Shown in pieces: positions 38,397 through 47,829 of a stretch of DNA of 64,000 nucleotides (position 1 is its first letter; each line of letters starts with the position of its first letter). The position numbers and the translations under genes were made by a program. The DNA comes from Lysobacter capsici (GTDB taxonomy: Bacteria > Pseudomonadota > Gammaproteobacteria > Xanthomonadales > Xanthomonadaceae). The stretch covers positions 3,782,001-3,846,000 of the forward strand of contig NZ_CP076103.1 in assembly GCF_018732085.1 (NCBI RefSeq). Direction: 5' to 3'. Below the pieces are notes generated by a model. It saw only the letters and a program-made list of their open reading frames with translations, was not told the origin of the DNA and ran no database searches.

Positions 38397-39335
38397 TTGT
38401 CCGGACATGCTGCCGCCGCCACCCGCCGCTACCGCGGCCGTTTCGCGCCCTCGCCGACCGGCGATCTGCATGCCGGCTCGCTGCTGGCCGCGTTCGGCAG
38501 TTGGCTGCTGGCGCGTCACCACGGCGGCGACTGGCTGGTGCGTATCGAAGACCTCGACCCGCCGCGCGAAGTTCCGGGCGCGGCTGAACGGCAGTTGCGC
38601 GCGCTGGCCGCGTTCGGCCTGGACAGCGACGAAACCGTGGTCCGGCAAAGCCAACGTCACGCGCTGTACCAGCACGCCCTCGACCGTCTGATCGACCAAG
38701 GCCGCGCCTTCGTCTGCCGTTGCAGCCGCAGCGACCTGGCCGCGGTCGGCGGCATCCATCGCCGTTGCGTGACCTCAGCGGCCGAGCACAAATCCGCCGC
38801 GCCGCAGGCCGCGATCCGGCTGCGCGTGAACGACGGCGACATCGTCGCCTTCAATGATGCGATCCAGGGCCCGCGAGCGCAGGACCTCGCCCGCGAAGTC
38901 GGCGATTTCGTGCTGCGCCGCGCCGACGGTTACTGGGCCTACCAACTCGCGGTGGTGGTCGACGACGCCGATCAGGGCATCACCGACGTGGTCCGCGGCG
39001 CCGACCTGCTCGATTCGACCGGCCGCCAGATCCTGCTGCAACGCGCGCTCGGCCTGCCGACGCCGGCCTACGCGCATCTGCCGCTGCTGCTCGACGCGCA
39101 CGGCCGCAAGCTGTCCAAGTCCGATGCCGCGCGGCCGCTCGACCCGGCCGACCCGCTGCCCGCGCTGCGCGCCGCCTGGCGGGCGCTGGGCCAGTCGACG
39201 CAGGCGCTCGATGCGGTGGCGAGTGTCACCGAAGCATTGGATGCCGCACGTGTTTCGTTCAATCCGGCACAGATTCCGAACCACGTTTCCGGTCTCGCCG
39301 CGATGCACAACGATCCTGGCGCAAATGCTGTCTAG
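38397..39335 (+). CDS. gluQ: Glutamyl-Q tRNA(Asp) synthetase
   Basis: Attaches glutamate to the queuosine of tRNA-Asp. The 312-residue protein corresponds to the catalytic domain of GluRS alone, without an anticodon-binding domain: YRGRFAPSPTGDLHAGSLLA (~12-31, class I HIGH-type), VRIEDLDPPREVPGAAE (~48), YWAYQLAVVVDDADQGITDV (~180) and the KLSKSD motif (~241). The zinc site appears intact (VCRCSRSD plus later Cys). The only in-frame start in the right place is TTG at 38397; there is no ATG near the homology start. Confidence 0.92.
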   Translation: MSGHAAAATRRYRGRFAPSPTGDLHAGSLLAAFGSWLLARHHGGDWLVRIEDLDPPREVPGAAERQLRALAAFGLDSDETVVRQSQRHALYQHALDRLIDQGRAFVCRCSRSDLAAVGGIHRRCVTSAAEHKSAAPQAAIRLRVNDGDIVAFNDAIQGPRAQDLAREVGDFVLRRADGYWAYQLAVVVDDADQGITDVVRGADLLDSTGRQILLQRALGLPTPAYAHLPLLLDAHGRKLSKSDAARPLDPADPLPALRAAWRALGQSTQALDAVASVTEALDAARVSFNPAQIPNHVSGLAAMHNDPGANAV

Positions 39336-39377
39336 AATCGGGCCGAGACCGCCCCCCGCGGTCAAGGAGAGCTCAGC

Positions 39378-40118
<741 letters not shown>

Positions 40119-40465
40119 ACCCGGCACGCGTCGCGCCGGAGGCCCTGTTCAGGTCTCCGGCGTTCGCGCATCGGCGTCCGCCATCACCCGCGCGGCCGCA
40201 TCCGACACTGACCGGTTCACGCTCCGACCACGCCCTCGCCGCCGCTTCCGCGGCGCGCTCCGCTCGCGCCGCGCGCTTGGGTCGCCCGCGCTTTTCCGCT
40301 GGTTTTTCGCGATATCGCGCGATCGCCGGCGCTCGCGCCGGATCGCTTCGTGCGCTGCCGCCGGACATGCGCGGCACGGCGCCCGCGTCCGGCGACACGC
40401 CCCAGTTGCAAGGCCTCACGGCCTGCGCCATGCTGCAAGGCACCACGTTTTAGAGCCAAAGCTCC
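40119..40465. other. Gap between phaB and phaR
   Basis: The 347 bp hold a hairpin of GCCGGAG/CTCCGGC near 40136-40163, 20 bp after the phaB stop, which may act as its terminator. The rest is GC-rich and shows only shadow frames. The phaR promoter probably lies near 40380-40450. Confidence 0.4.
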
Positions 40466-40978
40466 ATGGCCTCGACCCGCATCATCAAGAAGTACCCGAA
40501 CCGTCGTCTCTACGACACCGAGATCTCCAGCTACATCACCATCGAGGACGTACGCCAGCTCATCGTCGACGGCGAGGAGTTCGAAGTTCGCGATGCGCGC
40601 TCCGGCGACGACCTCACCCGTCAGGTGCTTCTGCAGATCATCGCCGAGCACGAACAGGACGGCGAACCGGTGCTCTCGACCCAGTTGCTCAGCCAGATCA
40701 TCCGTTTCTACGGCGACTCGCTGCAGGGCTTCATGGGCAACTACCTGGAACGCTCGATGCAGGTCTTTCTCGACCAGCAACAGCAGTTCCGCAACCAGAT
40801 GGGCGGCATGCTCGGACAGACCCCGTGGGCGATGATGAATCAGCTCACCGAGCGCAACATGACCCTGTGGAAGGAATTCCAGCAGAACCTGTCCGGCAGC
40901 GTGGGCCAGCCAACCACGCCCAAGCCCAAGAGCGACAAGCGCGAACCGGACAAGCGCGAGCCCGACAAGCGCGGTTGA
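40466..40978 (+). CDS. phaR: Polyhydroxyalkanoate synthesis regulator PhaR
   Basis: A 170-residue DNA-binding protein that normally represses phasin and its own gene until PHA granules take it up. The N-terminal PHB/PHA accumulation domain is plain (RIIKKYPNRRLYDTEISSYI, ~5-24), followed by DVRQLIVDGEEFEVRDARSG and a second conserved block LSTQLLSQIIRFYGDSLQGF (~71-90). The C-terminus is a low-complexity REPDKREPDKRG tail. Placed between two SDR genes of the PHB reductase type, which may be its targets. Confidence 0.92.
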   Translation: MASTRIIKKYPNRRLYDTEISSYITIEDVRQLIVDGEEFEVRDARSGDDLTRQVLLQIIAEHEQDGEPVLSTQLLSQIIRFYGDSLQGFMGNYLERSMQVFLDQQQQFRNQMGGMLGQTPWAMMNQLTERNMTLWKEFQQNLSGSVGQPTTPKPKSDKREPDKREPDKRG

Positions 40979-41152
40979 CCCGCGCTTTTTTCTTGCGCGC
41001 CTGAAACGGCGCGCAACGGGCGACATCCGGTCGACGAACCGCGGGGACGGTTCGCGGCGCGTGCATCGACCGCGCCGCTTCGCGCGCCACGAACCCATTC
41101 CGATCCAATCAGCACGATCGCATCCGCGCGATCCAGGCAGGGGCACGATTCC

Positions 41153-41893
41153 ATGAGCAAACGCATCGCCGTGGTCAGCGGCGGCATCGGCGGTCTCGGC
41201 ACCGAGATCTGCAAATCCCTGGCCCGCGCCGGCCGCCGCGTGATCGCGCTGGACCTGGGCACGCGCGCCGAACGCATCGCCGAATTCGCGCAACTCACCG
41301 GCGATTTCGATATCCGCTTCGAAGCGGCCAACGTCGCCGACTTCGACGATTGCGGCGCGGCGATCGAACGCATCGTCGGCGCCGACGGTGCGATCGACAT
41401 CCTGGTCAACGCCGCCGGCATCACCCGCGACGGCAGCCTGCGCAAGATGGAAAAGCGCGCCTGGGACGAGGTGCTCAGCGTCAACCTCGACGGCGTGTTC
41501 AACCTGTGCCGGCACGCGGTCGACGGCATGGCCGAGCGCGGCTTCGGCCGCATCGTCAACATCAGCTCGGTCAACGGCCAGACCGGCCAGTTCGGCCAGA
41601 CCAATTACTCCGCGGCCAAGGCCGGCATGCACGGCTTCACCATGGCGCTGGCGCGCGAAGTCGCGCGCAAGGGCGTCACCGTCAATTCGGTGTCGCCCGG
41701 TTACTGCGAGACCGCGCTGGTGATGGCGGTGCCCGAGGATATCCGCAGCAAGATCATCGATTCGGTGCCGGTCGGCCGGCTCGGCCAGCCCAGCGAGATC
41801 GCGCGCACGGTGGAGTTTTTGACCGCCGACGACGCGGGGTTCATCACCGGGGCGAATGTTCCGGTGAATGGTGGGTTGTTCATGAGTTTTTGA
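41153..41893 (+). CDS. Second acetoacetyl-CoA reductase-like SDR
   Basis: A 246-residue SDR that resembles the phaB product (39378-40118) across its length: GGIGGLGTEICKSLARAGRR (~10-29), NAAGITRDGSLRKME (~87), SSVNGQTGQFGQTNYSAAKA (~138-157) and VSPGYCETALVMAVPEDI (~183). It is complete, with the Ser-Tyr-Lys triad in place. The N-terminal cofactor loop differs (DLGTRAER in place of NYRDEAKG), so the coenzyme preference might differ. It lies 174 bp after phaR in the same direction. Confidence 0.85.
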   Translation: MSKRIAVVSGGIGGLGTEICKSLARAGRRVIALDLGTRAERIAEFAQLTGDFDIRFEAANVADFDDCGAAIERIVGADGAIDILVNAAGITRDGSLRKMEKRAWDEVLSVNLDGVFNLCRHAVDGMAERGFGRIVNISSVNGQTGQFGQTNYSAAKAGMHGFTMALAREVARKGVTVNSVSPGYCETALVMAVPEDIRSKIIDSVPVGRLGQPSEIARTVEFLTADDAGFITGANVPVNGGLFMSF

Positions 41894-41949
41894 TTCGGGA
41901 TTCGGGATTCGGGATTCGGGATTCGGGATTCGGGATTCGGGATTCGGGA
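41892..41949. repeat. GATTCGGGATTCGGG direct repeat after the second SDR
   Basis: Seven or eight units of ATTCGGG start at the SDR stop codon and end GATTCGGGAAAAG. This is the pure form of the repeat at 36846. Confidence 0.85.
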
Positions 41950-41973
41950 AAAGATTACGGCTCCGGCAACGAA

Positions 41974-42000
41974 CAAACCCGCCTTCCGGCGGGTTTTTCG
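41974..42000 (+). terminator. Rho-independent terminator of the second SDR
   Basis: AAACCCGCC-TTCC-GGCGGGTTTTTCG: nine-base arms with a T run. The repeat before it and the REP pair after it repeat the organisation found after fimX. Confidence 0.8.
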
Positions 42001-42024
42001 TATTCGCGTCGCAGGTTCGTTCCC

Positions 42025-42115
42025 GACTGTAGGAGCGGCGCGAGCCGCGACCGCGAATCCGCAATTACGCCGTAAGCGTGGGGCGCGGTCGCGGCTCACG
42101 CCGCTCCTACAGTCG
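42025..42115. repeat. REP pair upstream of the M48 gene end
   Basis: CTGTAGGAGCGGCGCGAGCC-GCGACCGCGAATC (42027-42059) and the inverse CGCGGTCGCGGCTCACGCCG-CTCCTACAG (42087-42115) face each other. A third, single unit is at 42206-42235. These fill the 360-bp gap between the SDR and the protease gene. Confidence 0.8.
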
Positions 42116-42205
42116 CAAACGCGGTCACGCGTGTTGAAACGCGGCTGTGTGTGTAGCGCGTCGATGGCTTGCTCGCCTTCATGCCGACGACATCTCTGCG
42201 GATTC

Positions 42206-42235
42206 GCAGTCGCGGCTCGCGCCGCTCCTACAGTC
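42206..42235. repeat. Single REP unit
   Basis: GCAGTCGCGGCTCGCGCCGC-TCCTACAGT is one arm of the REP family, 20 bases from the 3' end of the M48 gene. Confidence 0.7.
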
Positions 42236-42253
42236 TGGAACGTAGCTGCGCGA

Positions 42254-43183
42254 TCAGCGGCTAGCCAGCGGCTTGTTCGCGCAATTGGCCTGGTAGAACT
42301 GCATCGCCGCCGGCATCAGCGCCTGCAGGGTCTGGATGCGGTTGGCCGGATCGGGATGGGTCGAGGCGAACTCGGGCGGGCGCTGGCCGCCGCCGAGCTG
42401 CGACATGCGCTCCCACAGCGGTATCGCCTGACGCGGGTCGTAGCAGGCCGCCGCGGCCAGCATCAGACCGACCTTGTCGGCCTGGGTCTCGTGGTTGCGC
42501 CCGTACGGCAGCACCAGCCCGTACTGCGCGCCGGCGCCGAGCGCGCCCATGATCATCTGCTGCTGTTGCGGGTCCATCCCGCCCATCGCCACGCCGGCGG
42601 CCATCTGGCCCATCTGCACCAGCTTCTGCTGGGCCATGCGCTGCGAACCGTGGCGCAGCAGCGCATGGGCGATCTCGTGCCCCATCACCACCGCCAGCGC
42701 ATCGTCGTTCTGGGTCACCGGCAGCAGGCCGGTGTACACCGCCATCTTGCCGCCGGGCAGACAGAAGGCATTGGCCTCCTGCGAATTGATCACCGCCACG
42801 CTCCACTGGAAGTTCTTGTAGTCCTCCGGCGCGGCCTGCTGATTCTGTTGCGCCAAGGTCTGGGTCACCTGCGGCACCTTGTCGATCAGGCGCTGGGCGA
42901 TCTCGCTGACGTCCTGGCTCTGCGGCGAATTCGACGGCAGCAGCGCGCGCTGCGCGTTGGCGTCGCTGAGCACCTGCTGGAACGCCTGCGCGCCCAGTTG
43001 CACCTCTTCGTCGGCGCTGGCGCCGTAATGCGCCTTCTCGCCGGTGTAGGGGTCGGTCTTGGCGCCGCCGAACCACGACACCAGCGCGTAGATGCCGAAC
43101 GCCAGCAGGATCAGCCAGCGAAATCCGCCGCCGATGCCGAAGCCGCGCCGCCCGCCCTGCACTTGGTTGCCGTAGACACTCAT
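42254..43183 (-). CDS. M48-family metalloprotease (YcaL/LoiP-like)
   Basis: A 309-residue zinc protease anchored by one N-terminal helix (FRWLILLAFGIYALVSWFGG, ~21-40). It carries VVMGHEIAHALLRHGSQRMA (~163-182, HExxH) and the third ligand in ETQADKVGLMLAAAACY (~230). Conserved segments NAFCLPGGKMAVYTGLLPV match the Oma1/LoiP-like group. It may act on misfolded envelope proteins; this is inference from the family. I start at ATG 43183 (seven bases after GGAG); the ATG two codons earlier is possible. No lipobox is seen. Confidence 0.88.
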   Translation of the reverse strand: MSVYGNQVQGGRRGFGIGGGFRWLILLAFGIYALVSWFGGAKTDPYTGEKAHYGASADEEVQLGAQAFQQVLSDANAQRALLPSNSPQSQDVSEIAQRLIDKVPQVTQTLAQQNQQAAPEDYKNFQWSVAVINSQEANAFCLPGGKMAVYTGLLPVTQNDDALAVVMGHEIAHALLRHGSQRMAQQKLVQMGQMAAGVAMGGMDPQQQQMIMGALGAGAQYGLVLPYGRNHETQADKVGLMLAAAACYDPRQAIPLWERMSQLGGGQRPPEFASTHPDPANRIQTLQALMPAAMQFYQANCANKPLASR

Positions 43184-43339
43184 CTGCACACTCCCGAATC
43201 CTGCTCGCGGACGTCAATCGCCCTGCCATCGGGCGCCGCGTCCGCCTGCGCGAACCGCACCGCCCTCGCTTCGCCAACCTGTCCCGCCTTGCCGCCGACC
43301 CGCCGCGGGCGGCCCATCATGGACCGCCGGCCGCCGATC

Positions 43340-45223
43340 TCAAATATCCCGCACCACGCGAAAACCCAGACGCCCGTTGGTGGTGTCGGCGCTGGTGCCC
43401 TGACGCCACGCCGCGCGTGTCTGCGCGGGCGAGCTCGACCACGAACCGCCGCGAAACACGCGCGTGCGGCAGCCCGGATTGAACCAGGCCGCGCCATCGC
43501 GCGGCGCGCGGCGGTAGTTGTCGTGCCAGCAATCGGCTACCCATTCGCTGACATTGCCGCCCATGTCGTGAAGACCGAATGCATTAGGCAGATAGCTGCC
43601 GACCGGCATCGGCCCCCAGGCGCCGTCGCCGTAGCCCTGGAACGCGTTGCGCCAATGCCGGCCGCTGGGCGAAACGTCGAGGCTGCCGGTCAGATTGCCG
43701 ATCTTGTTGGTCGGCGCGCCGTCGCCCCACGGATAGCGACCTTGCTTGCCCGCGCGCAGCGCGTATTCGTACTCGGCCTCGCTCGGCAGGCGGTAGCGCT
43801 GGCCGGTGATCGCCGACAGCCACTCCACGTAGGCCGCCGCGTCCTTGGCGCTGACGTGGACCACCGGCAGATTGTCGGCCGCCGGCTGGCCGGCGTAATC
43901 GGACTGCCAGTCGACGCCGCCGCGCCGGACCAGATTGCCGCTGCGTTCGTCGTAAGCGGTCGAATAGCCGCGGCGGGTGGCGCGCGCGCGGTGCTTGCTG
44001 GAATTCATGAAGCGGCGGAACTCGCCGACGGTGATTTCGTAACGCGACACCGCCAGGCCGCGCTCGAAGCGGATGTTGCGCAGCGGCCGCTCGGCATCGC
44101 TGGAGTCGGCCTCGCCGACCGGCGCGCCCATCCGGAATGCGCCGTGCGGAATCACCACCATCGCCGGGCCGCGGCCGCCGAAGTTCATCGCATCGGTGAA
44201 CACTTGGCCGGGGCGGAACAGGCCGTAGTGGGTCGCCAGTTCGATCCGCTCGCGCAGTTCGGCCGCGGCCGGGTCGCCGGCCGGCGCGATCCGCAGCAAG
44301 GTCGCCAGCAGGCCGCGGGCTTCGTCGATGCCGCGCAGCTTGGGCAGCGCGGCGATGCCCTGGTCGCGCAGGCTGCCGATCCGCGCCCGACGCTGCTCGG
44401 CGATGCGCCCTTGCGCATCCGATACGGTCGACAGCTTGGGCCGCACCAGCGCGGCCTTGGCCAGCCAGCGCTCGGCGCCGGCGTAATCGTCGCGGTCGGC
44501 GGCGACCTCGGCGCGGCGGATCAGCGCGCTCTCGGCCGCGGCGATGCCCTGCAGCGCGCGCACGTCGCCCGGCCGCAGTTCCAAAGCCTCGCGGAACCGC
44601 GCCAGCGCGCCGTTCTGGCCGGCCTGGGCGCCCTCGCCGATCCGTCCGGCGTTGAGGTCTTCCTCACCCAGCCGATCGGCCTCCTGCGCCTGATCGGCGC
44701 GATCCACGCGTTCCAGATAGGCCTCGACCTTGCGATGCTCCGGCGCGACCGCGCGCGCCACCGCCGCCACCTGATGCGCGTCGCGCAGCGACAGCGGCTC
44801 GTCGTCGATCTTCTTCAGCGCGGCGTCGCCCTCGATCAGCAGCAGCGCGATGGCCCGATCCAGGCCGGCGGCGATGCGACGGTCGTTGGGCGCGAACCCG
44901 CGCAAGGCCACGAACAGCGGGATCGCCGAATCGGCATCGGCGTACAGCTTGCCCGCGCTCAACGCGGCTTCGGCGCGCTTGCGCAGGTCCTCGGCGTTGT
45001 CCGGGCTCACCGCGATCGCCGGCGCGCGCCACGGCGGCACCGGCGACACCGCCTGATCGGCGCTGACGGTCACGATCGGTTTGCGCGCGGCCGCCTCGGT
45101 CGAGGCCGCCTTGCCGGCGCGGTCGCCGCAACCGCTCAACAGCCCCAGGGCCACGATGCTGGTCCACATCAGTGCGCGCAAACTGCAACCTCTCCCGGAT
45201 GAACTGAGCGATCGATGCAGCAT
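43340..45223 (-). CDS. SUMF1/FGE-domain lipoprotein
   Basis: A 627-residue exported protein. The N-terminus has a signal with lipobox (WTSIVALGLLSGC, Cys at ~32). Residues ~60-340 are a helical, repeat-like region (possibly TPR-like: ALELRPGDVRALQGIAAAES), and ~365-625 form a sulfatase-modifying-factor fold: VVIPHGAFRMGAPVGEADS, RYRLPSEAEYEYALRAG, GLHDMGGNVSEW, RVFRGGSWSSSP, GRLGFRVVRD. The pair of cysteines that make formylglycine is not in its place (TRAAWR), so it is unlikely to be an active FGE. I start at ATG 45223; the frame above is repeat-derived. It faces away from rnd. Confidence 0.82.
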   Translation of the reverse strand: MLHRSLSSSGRGCSLRALMWTSIVALGLLSGCGDRAGKAASTEAAARKPIVTVSADQAVSPVPPWRAPAIAVSPDNAEDLRKRAEAALSAGKLYADADSAIPLFVALRGFAPNDRRIAAGLDRAIALLLIEGDAALKKIDDEPLSLRDAHQVAAVARAVAPEHRKVEAYLERVDRADQAQEADRLGEEDLNAGRIGEGAQAGQNGALARFREALELRPGDVRALQGIAAAESALIRRAEVAADRDDYAGAERWLAKAALVRPKLSTVSDAQGRIAEQRRARIGSLRDQGIAALPKLRGIDEARGLLATLLRIAPAGDPAAAELRERIELATHYGLFRPGQVFTDAMNFGGRGPAMVVIPHGAFRMGAPVGEADSSDAERPLRNIRFERGLAVSRYEITVGEFRRFMNSSKHRARATRRGYSTAYDERSGNLVRRGGVDWQSDYAGQPAADNLPVVHVSAKDAAAYVEWLSAITGQRYRLPSEAEYEYALRAGKQGRYPWGDGAPTNKIGNLTGSLDVSPSGRHWRNAFQGYGDGAWGPMPVGSYLPNAFGLHDMGGNVSEWVADCWHDNYRRAPRDGAAWFNPGCRTRVFRGGSWSSSPAQTRAAWRQGTSADTTNGRLGFRVVRDI

Positions 45224-45235
45224 ATCGCTTACGGG

Positions 45236-45345
45236 CCGGGAATCGGGAATGGGGAATCGGGAATCGGAATAAGCCAAGGCCGCGTGCCGGACGCCGCGAC
45301 GTGGGCCGCTTTTACGATTCCCGATTCCCCATTCCCGATTCCCGC
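45236..45345. repeat. Inverted GGGAATCGGGA repeat between the SUMF1 gene and rnd
   Basis: Left arm from 45236 (GGGAATCGGGAATGGGGAAT and following) and right arm 45315-45344 (CGATTCCCGATTCCCCATTC and following) are inverted around ~47 bp. It occupies most of the shared upstream region of two divergent genes, so their promoters must lie inside or beside it. The right border TTTTACGATTCCCGATTCCC matches that at 13821-13850. Confidence 0.8.
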
Positions 45346-45421
45346 CCCCCAATCCCGGCCCTTTAAGCTATTGTCGCCCGCCCGGCCCAAGCTTACGGCC
45401 GCGACCCGAAAGAACCGGACC

Positions 45422-46546
45422 ATGCCCGACTGGATCACCACGCCCGCCGCGCTGCAAGCGCATTTCGAGGTCAAGCCCGCGCGCATCGGGCTGGATACCG
45501 AATTCATCCGCGAACGCACCTACTGGCCGCAACTGGCCCTGGTGCAGATCGCGATCGAACGCGAGGGCGAGGCCGAACCGACCATTCTGTTGGTCGACCC
45601 GCTGCGTCCGGGCATCGCCGCCGCGCTGGCGCCGATCCTGGCCGACACCGGGATCCTCAAGATCGTGCACAGCCCGAGCGAGGACCTGGTCGCGTTCAAG
45701 CACGCCTGCGGCGTGGTGCCCAAGCCCTTGTTCGACACCCAGCAGGCCGCGGCCCTGGCCGGCATCGGCAGCGGCCTGGGCTATCAGAAACTGGTCGAAC
45801 AATTGACCGGCGTGGCCCTGGCCAAGGGCGAAACCCGCTCGGACTGGATGCGCCGGCCGCTGTCGCCGTCGCAACTGGAATACGCCGCCGACGACGTGCT
45901 GCACCTGTTCGCGATGCACGACGCGCTCGACGGCATGCTCGGCCAGCTCGGCCGCCGCGAGTGGCTGGCCGAAGACGCCGCGCGCACCGTGATCAACGCC
46001 GAGAACGAAGGCCCCGAGCGCTGGCCGCACCTGTCGATGCGCAGCGCCCAGTTCCTCGATCAGGCCGCGCAGCGCCGGCTGGTGCGGCTGCTGCGCTGGC
46101 GCGACGTGTACGCGCGCGACAGCGACAAGCCGCGCAGTTGGATTCTCGACAACGAACTGGCGGTAGCGATCGCGCGGCAGGCGCCGGCCGACCTGGACGC
46201 ATTGCAGCGCCAGCTCGACGCCCATCCCAAGGCGCCGCGCAAGCTCGGCGAGACGATCTGGGCCGCGCTGGCCGCGGTTCAGCCCGACGAAGACCAGACC
46301 CCGGACGCCGGCGTCGCCGAAACCCGCGACAAACAGCGCCTGCGCCTGTTGCAGGATGCCGTCGCCGGCCGCAGCGCCGCGCTCGGCCTGCCCGACGGCG
46401 TGCTCGCCTCGCGGCGTTGGCTCGAAGCCCTGCTCGATCACGGCGACTGGCCCGACGCCCTGTCCGGCTGGCGCCGCGTCGCGCTGGAACCCGATCTCGC
46501 ACCGTTGCTGGCCGCGCCGGCGAACGCATCGAGCGGCCGGGGCTAG
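45422..46546 (+). CDS. rnd: Ribonuclease D
   Basis: A 374-residue 3'-5' exonuclease that trims tRNA precursors. DEDDy motifs: ARIGLDTEFIRERTYWPQLA (~20-39, D-E), LKIVHSPSEDLVAFKH (~79, D), and the C-terminal DEDD block with QLEYAADDVLHLFAMHD (~149, Y and D), followed by an HRDC domain (~205-290, RLLRWRDVYARDSDKPRSWI). Start ATG at 45422. It is followed by a tRNA gene 45 bp downstream, in the same direction, which fits with a nuclease that acts on tRNA. Confidence 0.93.
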   Translation: MPDWITTPAALQAHFEVKPARIGLDTEFIRERTYWPQLALVQIAIEREGEAEPTILLVDPLRPGIAAALAPILADTGILKIVHSPSEDLVAFKHACGVVPKPLFDTQQAAALAGIGSGLGYQKLVEQLTGVALAKGETRSDWMRRPLSPSQLEYAADDVLHLFAMHDALDGMLGQLGRREWLAEDAARTVINAENEGPERWPHLSMRSAQFLDQAAQRRLVRLLRWRDVYARDSDKPRSWILDNELAVAIARQAPADLDALQRQLDAHPKAPRKLGETIWAALAAVQPDEDQTPDAGVAETRDKQRLRLLQDAVAGRSAALGLPDGVLASRRWLEALLDHGDWPDALSGWRRVALEPDLAPLLAAPANASSGRG

Positions 46547-46591
46547 CGCAAGCGGTTTCATCCCGCTAAACTTCGTCCCCTTGAAGTATGT

Positions 46592-46667
46592 GGGGCGGTA
46601 GCTCAGCTGGGAGAGCGTCGCGTTCGCATCGCGAAGGTCAGGGGTTCGATCCCCCTCCGCTCCACCA
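46592..46667 (+). tRNA. tRNA-Ala (anticodon CGC)
   Basis: A 76-base cloverleaf with encoded CCA: acceptor arm GGGGCGG/CCGCTCC, D arm GCTC-AGCTGGGA-GAGC, anticodon arm TCGCG-TTCGCAT-CGCGA with CGC at positions 34-36, T arm AGGGG-TTCGATC-CCCCT. The CGC anticodon reads GCG codons, frequent in this GC-rich DNA. Confidence 0.96.
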
Positions 46668-46687
46668 TCGCTTCAAGTAACGAAACA

Positions 46688-46729
46688 GGCTGGGAATCCG
46701 TGGAATCACGGGCTCCCGGCCTTTTTTTT
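46688..46729 (+). terminator. Rho-independent terminator of rnd/tRNA-Ala
   Basis: GGCTGGGAATCCGTG and CACGGGCTCCCGGCC pair over ~15 bases with one mismatch and two G-T pairs; a T run of eight follows. It ends 62 bases after the tRNA. Confidence 0.85.
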
Positions 46730-46892
46730 GTGTCTGCGCGAATCCGGCCGAATCCGTCCCGACCCAATCATTGCCGCTTGCACCCGGCAACGACGTTATA
46801 GCTATCGGGTCGCGCACGCGGCGAGCGCCCACGGTGGCGGAAGATGCATTCCCCAGTTCTTGCACCGGCTAGCCGCGGATGGGGGAAGCGTC

Positions 46893-47615
46893 ATGAACAA
46901 GGCCGTCGTCGCTGGGGTTATCGCCACGCTGTGCGCAACGGCCAATGCCGGCGGGCCAGTGTATGTTCGAGGCCACCTCACCAAGAATGGCACCTATGTA
47001 GCGCCTCATTACCGAAGCTCACCCAACAACAGCTCGTTCGATAACTATTCGACCAAGGGCAACTACAACCCCTATACCGGCAAGTCGGGCACACAGGACG
47101 CCTATCCCTCGGGTCGCGGCTATTATCGCGTTCCGAGCGCTCCCACTGTCCGCAGCGCGCCGCGGTATTACTCCGCACCGACGCAGATTCAGCCGCCCGC
47201 GTCCGCCTACCGATATGTCGCTCCAGCGCAGATCGAACAACCGCGCTATCGGTCTTCATCGAACATGGCCATAGGCTCGCCCCCGCACGAAATATACCGA
47301 TGCGACGGGGCCGACGGCTTGCGCCACTATGTCTCTTATCCGCGCGCCGGTTGCGTGTTCGTCACCGAATACTCCGTGCAGCCATCCACGGCCGCAACAC
47401 GCCCTGCTTATGCGGCACCCCCGCCCTCTCAGGTCTCGCAGTACTTCAGTGGCTGGGGATCATCCCGAGGCTCCGGGCATGATGCCGGTCGCGAATGGGC
47501 GCAACGAAAAGGCATCGATGATCCGGACGACTGTGGGGGAAATTCGAATTCCTTTATCGAGGGCTGCCGGGACTACGCTGAAGAACTGCAACAGGAACAA
47601 GCCGAAGATGAGTAG
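46893..47615 (+). CDS. Hypothetical secreted Tyr/Ser/Pro-rich protein
   Basis: A 240-residue protein with a signal peptide (MNKAVVAGVIATLCATANAG). The mature N-terminus has VRGHLTKNGTYVAPHYRSSP and STKGNYNPYTGKSGT, a motif common in small envelope proteins of proteobacteria; the middle is low in complexity and rich in Tyr, Ser and Pro, and the C-terminal part carries four cysteines (YRCDG, GCVFV, DDCGG, EGCRD) that may form disulfides. I chose the ATG at 46893, with GGGGGAAG seven bases upstream. Sequence here is less GC-rich than the flanking core genes. Function unknown. Confidence 0.72.
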   Translation: MNKAVVAGVIATLCATANAGGPVYVRGHLTKNGTYVAPHYRSSPNNSSFDNYSTKGNYNPYTGKSGTQDAYPSGRGYYRVPSAPTVRSAPRYYSAPTQIQPPASAYRYVAPAQIEQPRYRSSSNMAIGSPPHEIYRCDGADGLRHYVSYPRAGCVFVTEYSVQPSTAATRPAYAAPPPSQVSQYFSGWGSSRGSGHDAGREWAQRKGIDDPDDCGGNSNSFIEGCRDYAEELQQEQAEDE

Positions 47616-47757
47616 CCGCCGCTACATAGCAGAACGCGGCTGCGACGCTGGCGGCGTGTCACTCTTCAGCGAGAGTGTTTATCGCACAAGCCGCCTGTCC
47701 ACTGGACGCTCGATCATCATGCAGTGCCAAGCTGCGAGCTGCAAAGAAGTCAACTGA
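47608..47757 (+). CDS. Possible small protein overlapping the previous gene's end
   Basis: A 49-codon frame starts at an ATG inside the last codons of the 46893 gene (8-bp overlap, different frame) and reads MSSRRYIAERGCDAGGVSLF and then ESVYRTSRLSTGRSII, ending with MQCQAASCKEVN. It uses a mixed residue set including three Cys, unlike most shadow frames of GC-rich DNA, and would be coupled to the preceding gene. No family is recognised. It may also be an accidental open frame; the terminator at 47783 follows 26 bases after it. Confidence 0.3.
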   Translation: MSSRRYIAERGCDAGGVSLFSESVYRTSRLSTGRSIIMQCQAASCKEVN

Positions 47758-47782
47758 TCAGCGCCAAAAGTGTCGGATAACA

Positions 47783-47804
47783 GGCCCCGCCCCGGCGGGG
47801 TTTT
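47783..47804 (+). terminator. Rho-independent terminator of the secreted-protein gene
   Basis: CCCCGCC-CC-GGCGGGG-TTTT. It lies between the convergent ends of the 46893 gene and the dihydroxyacetone kinase gene. Confidence 0.65.
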
Positions 47805-47829
47805 CGTCATGACGGACACCCGATCACCA

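Noticed and set aside
42131..45202. 1023-codon open frame on the plus strand
   Set aside because: It lies opposite two convincing minus-strand genes (M48 protease and SUMF1-domain lipoprotein), is Arg/His/Gln-rich and has no domain. Long antisense frames are common at this GC content. The same holds for frames at 24494-27304, 27395-30115 and 30967-33243.
46592..47615. tRNA-Ala as integration site of a mobile element
   Set aside because: The less GC-rich gene after the tRNA made me look for an attachment repeat and an integrase. None was found within the window, and a strong terminator follows the tRNA as usual.
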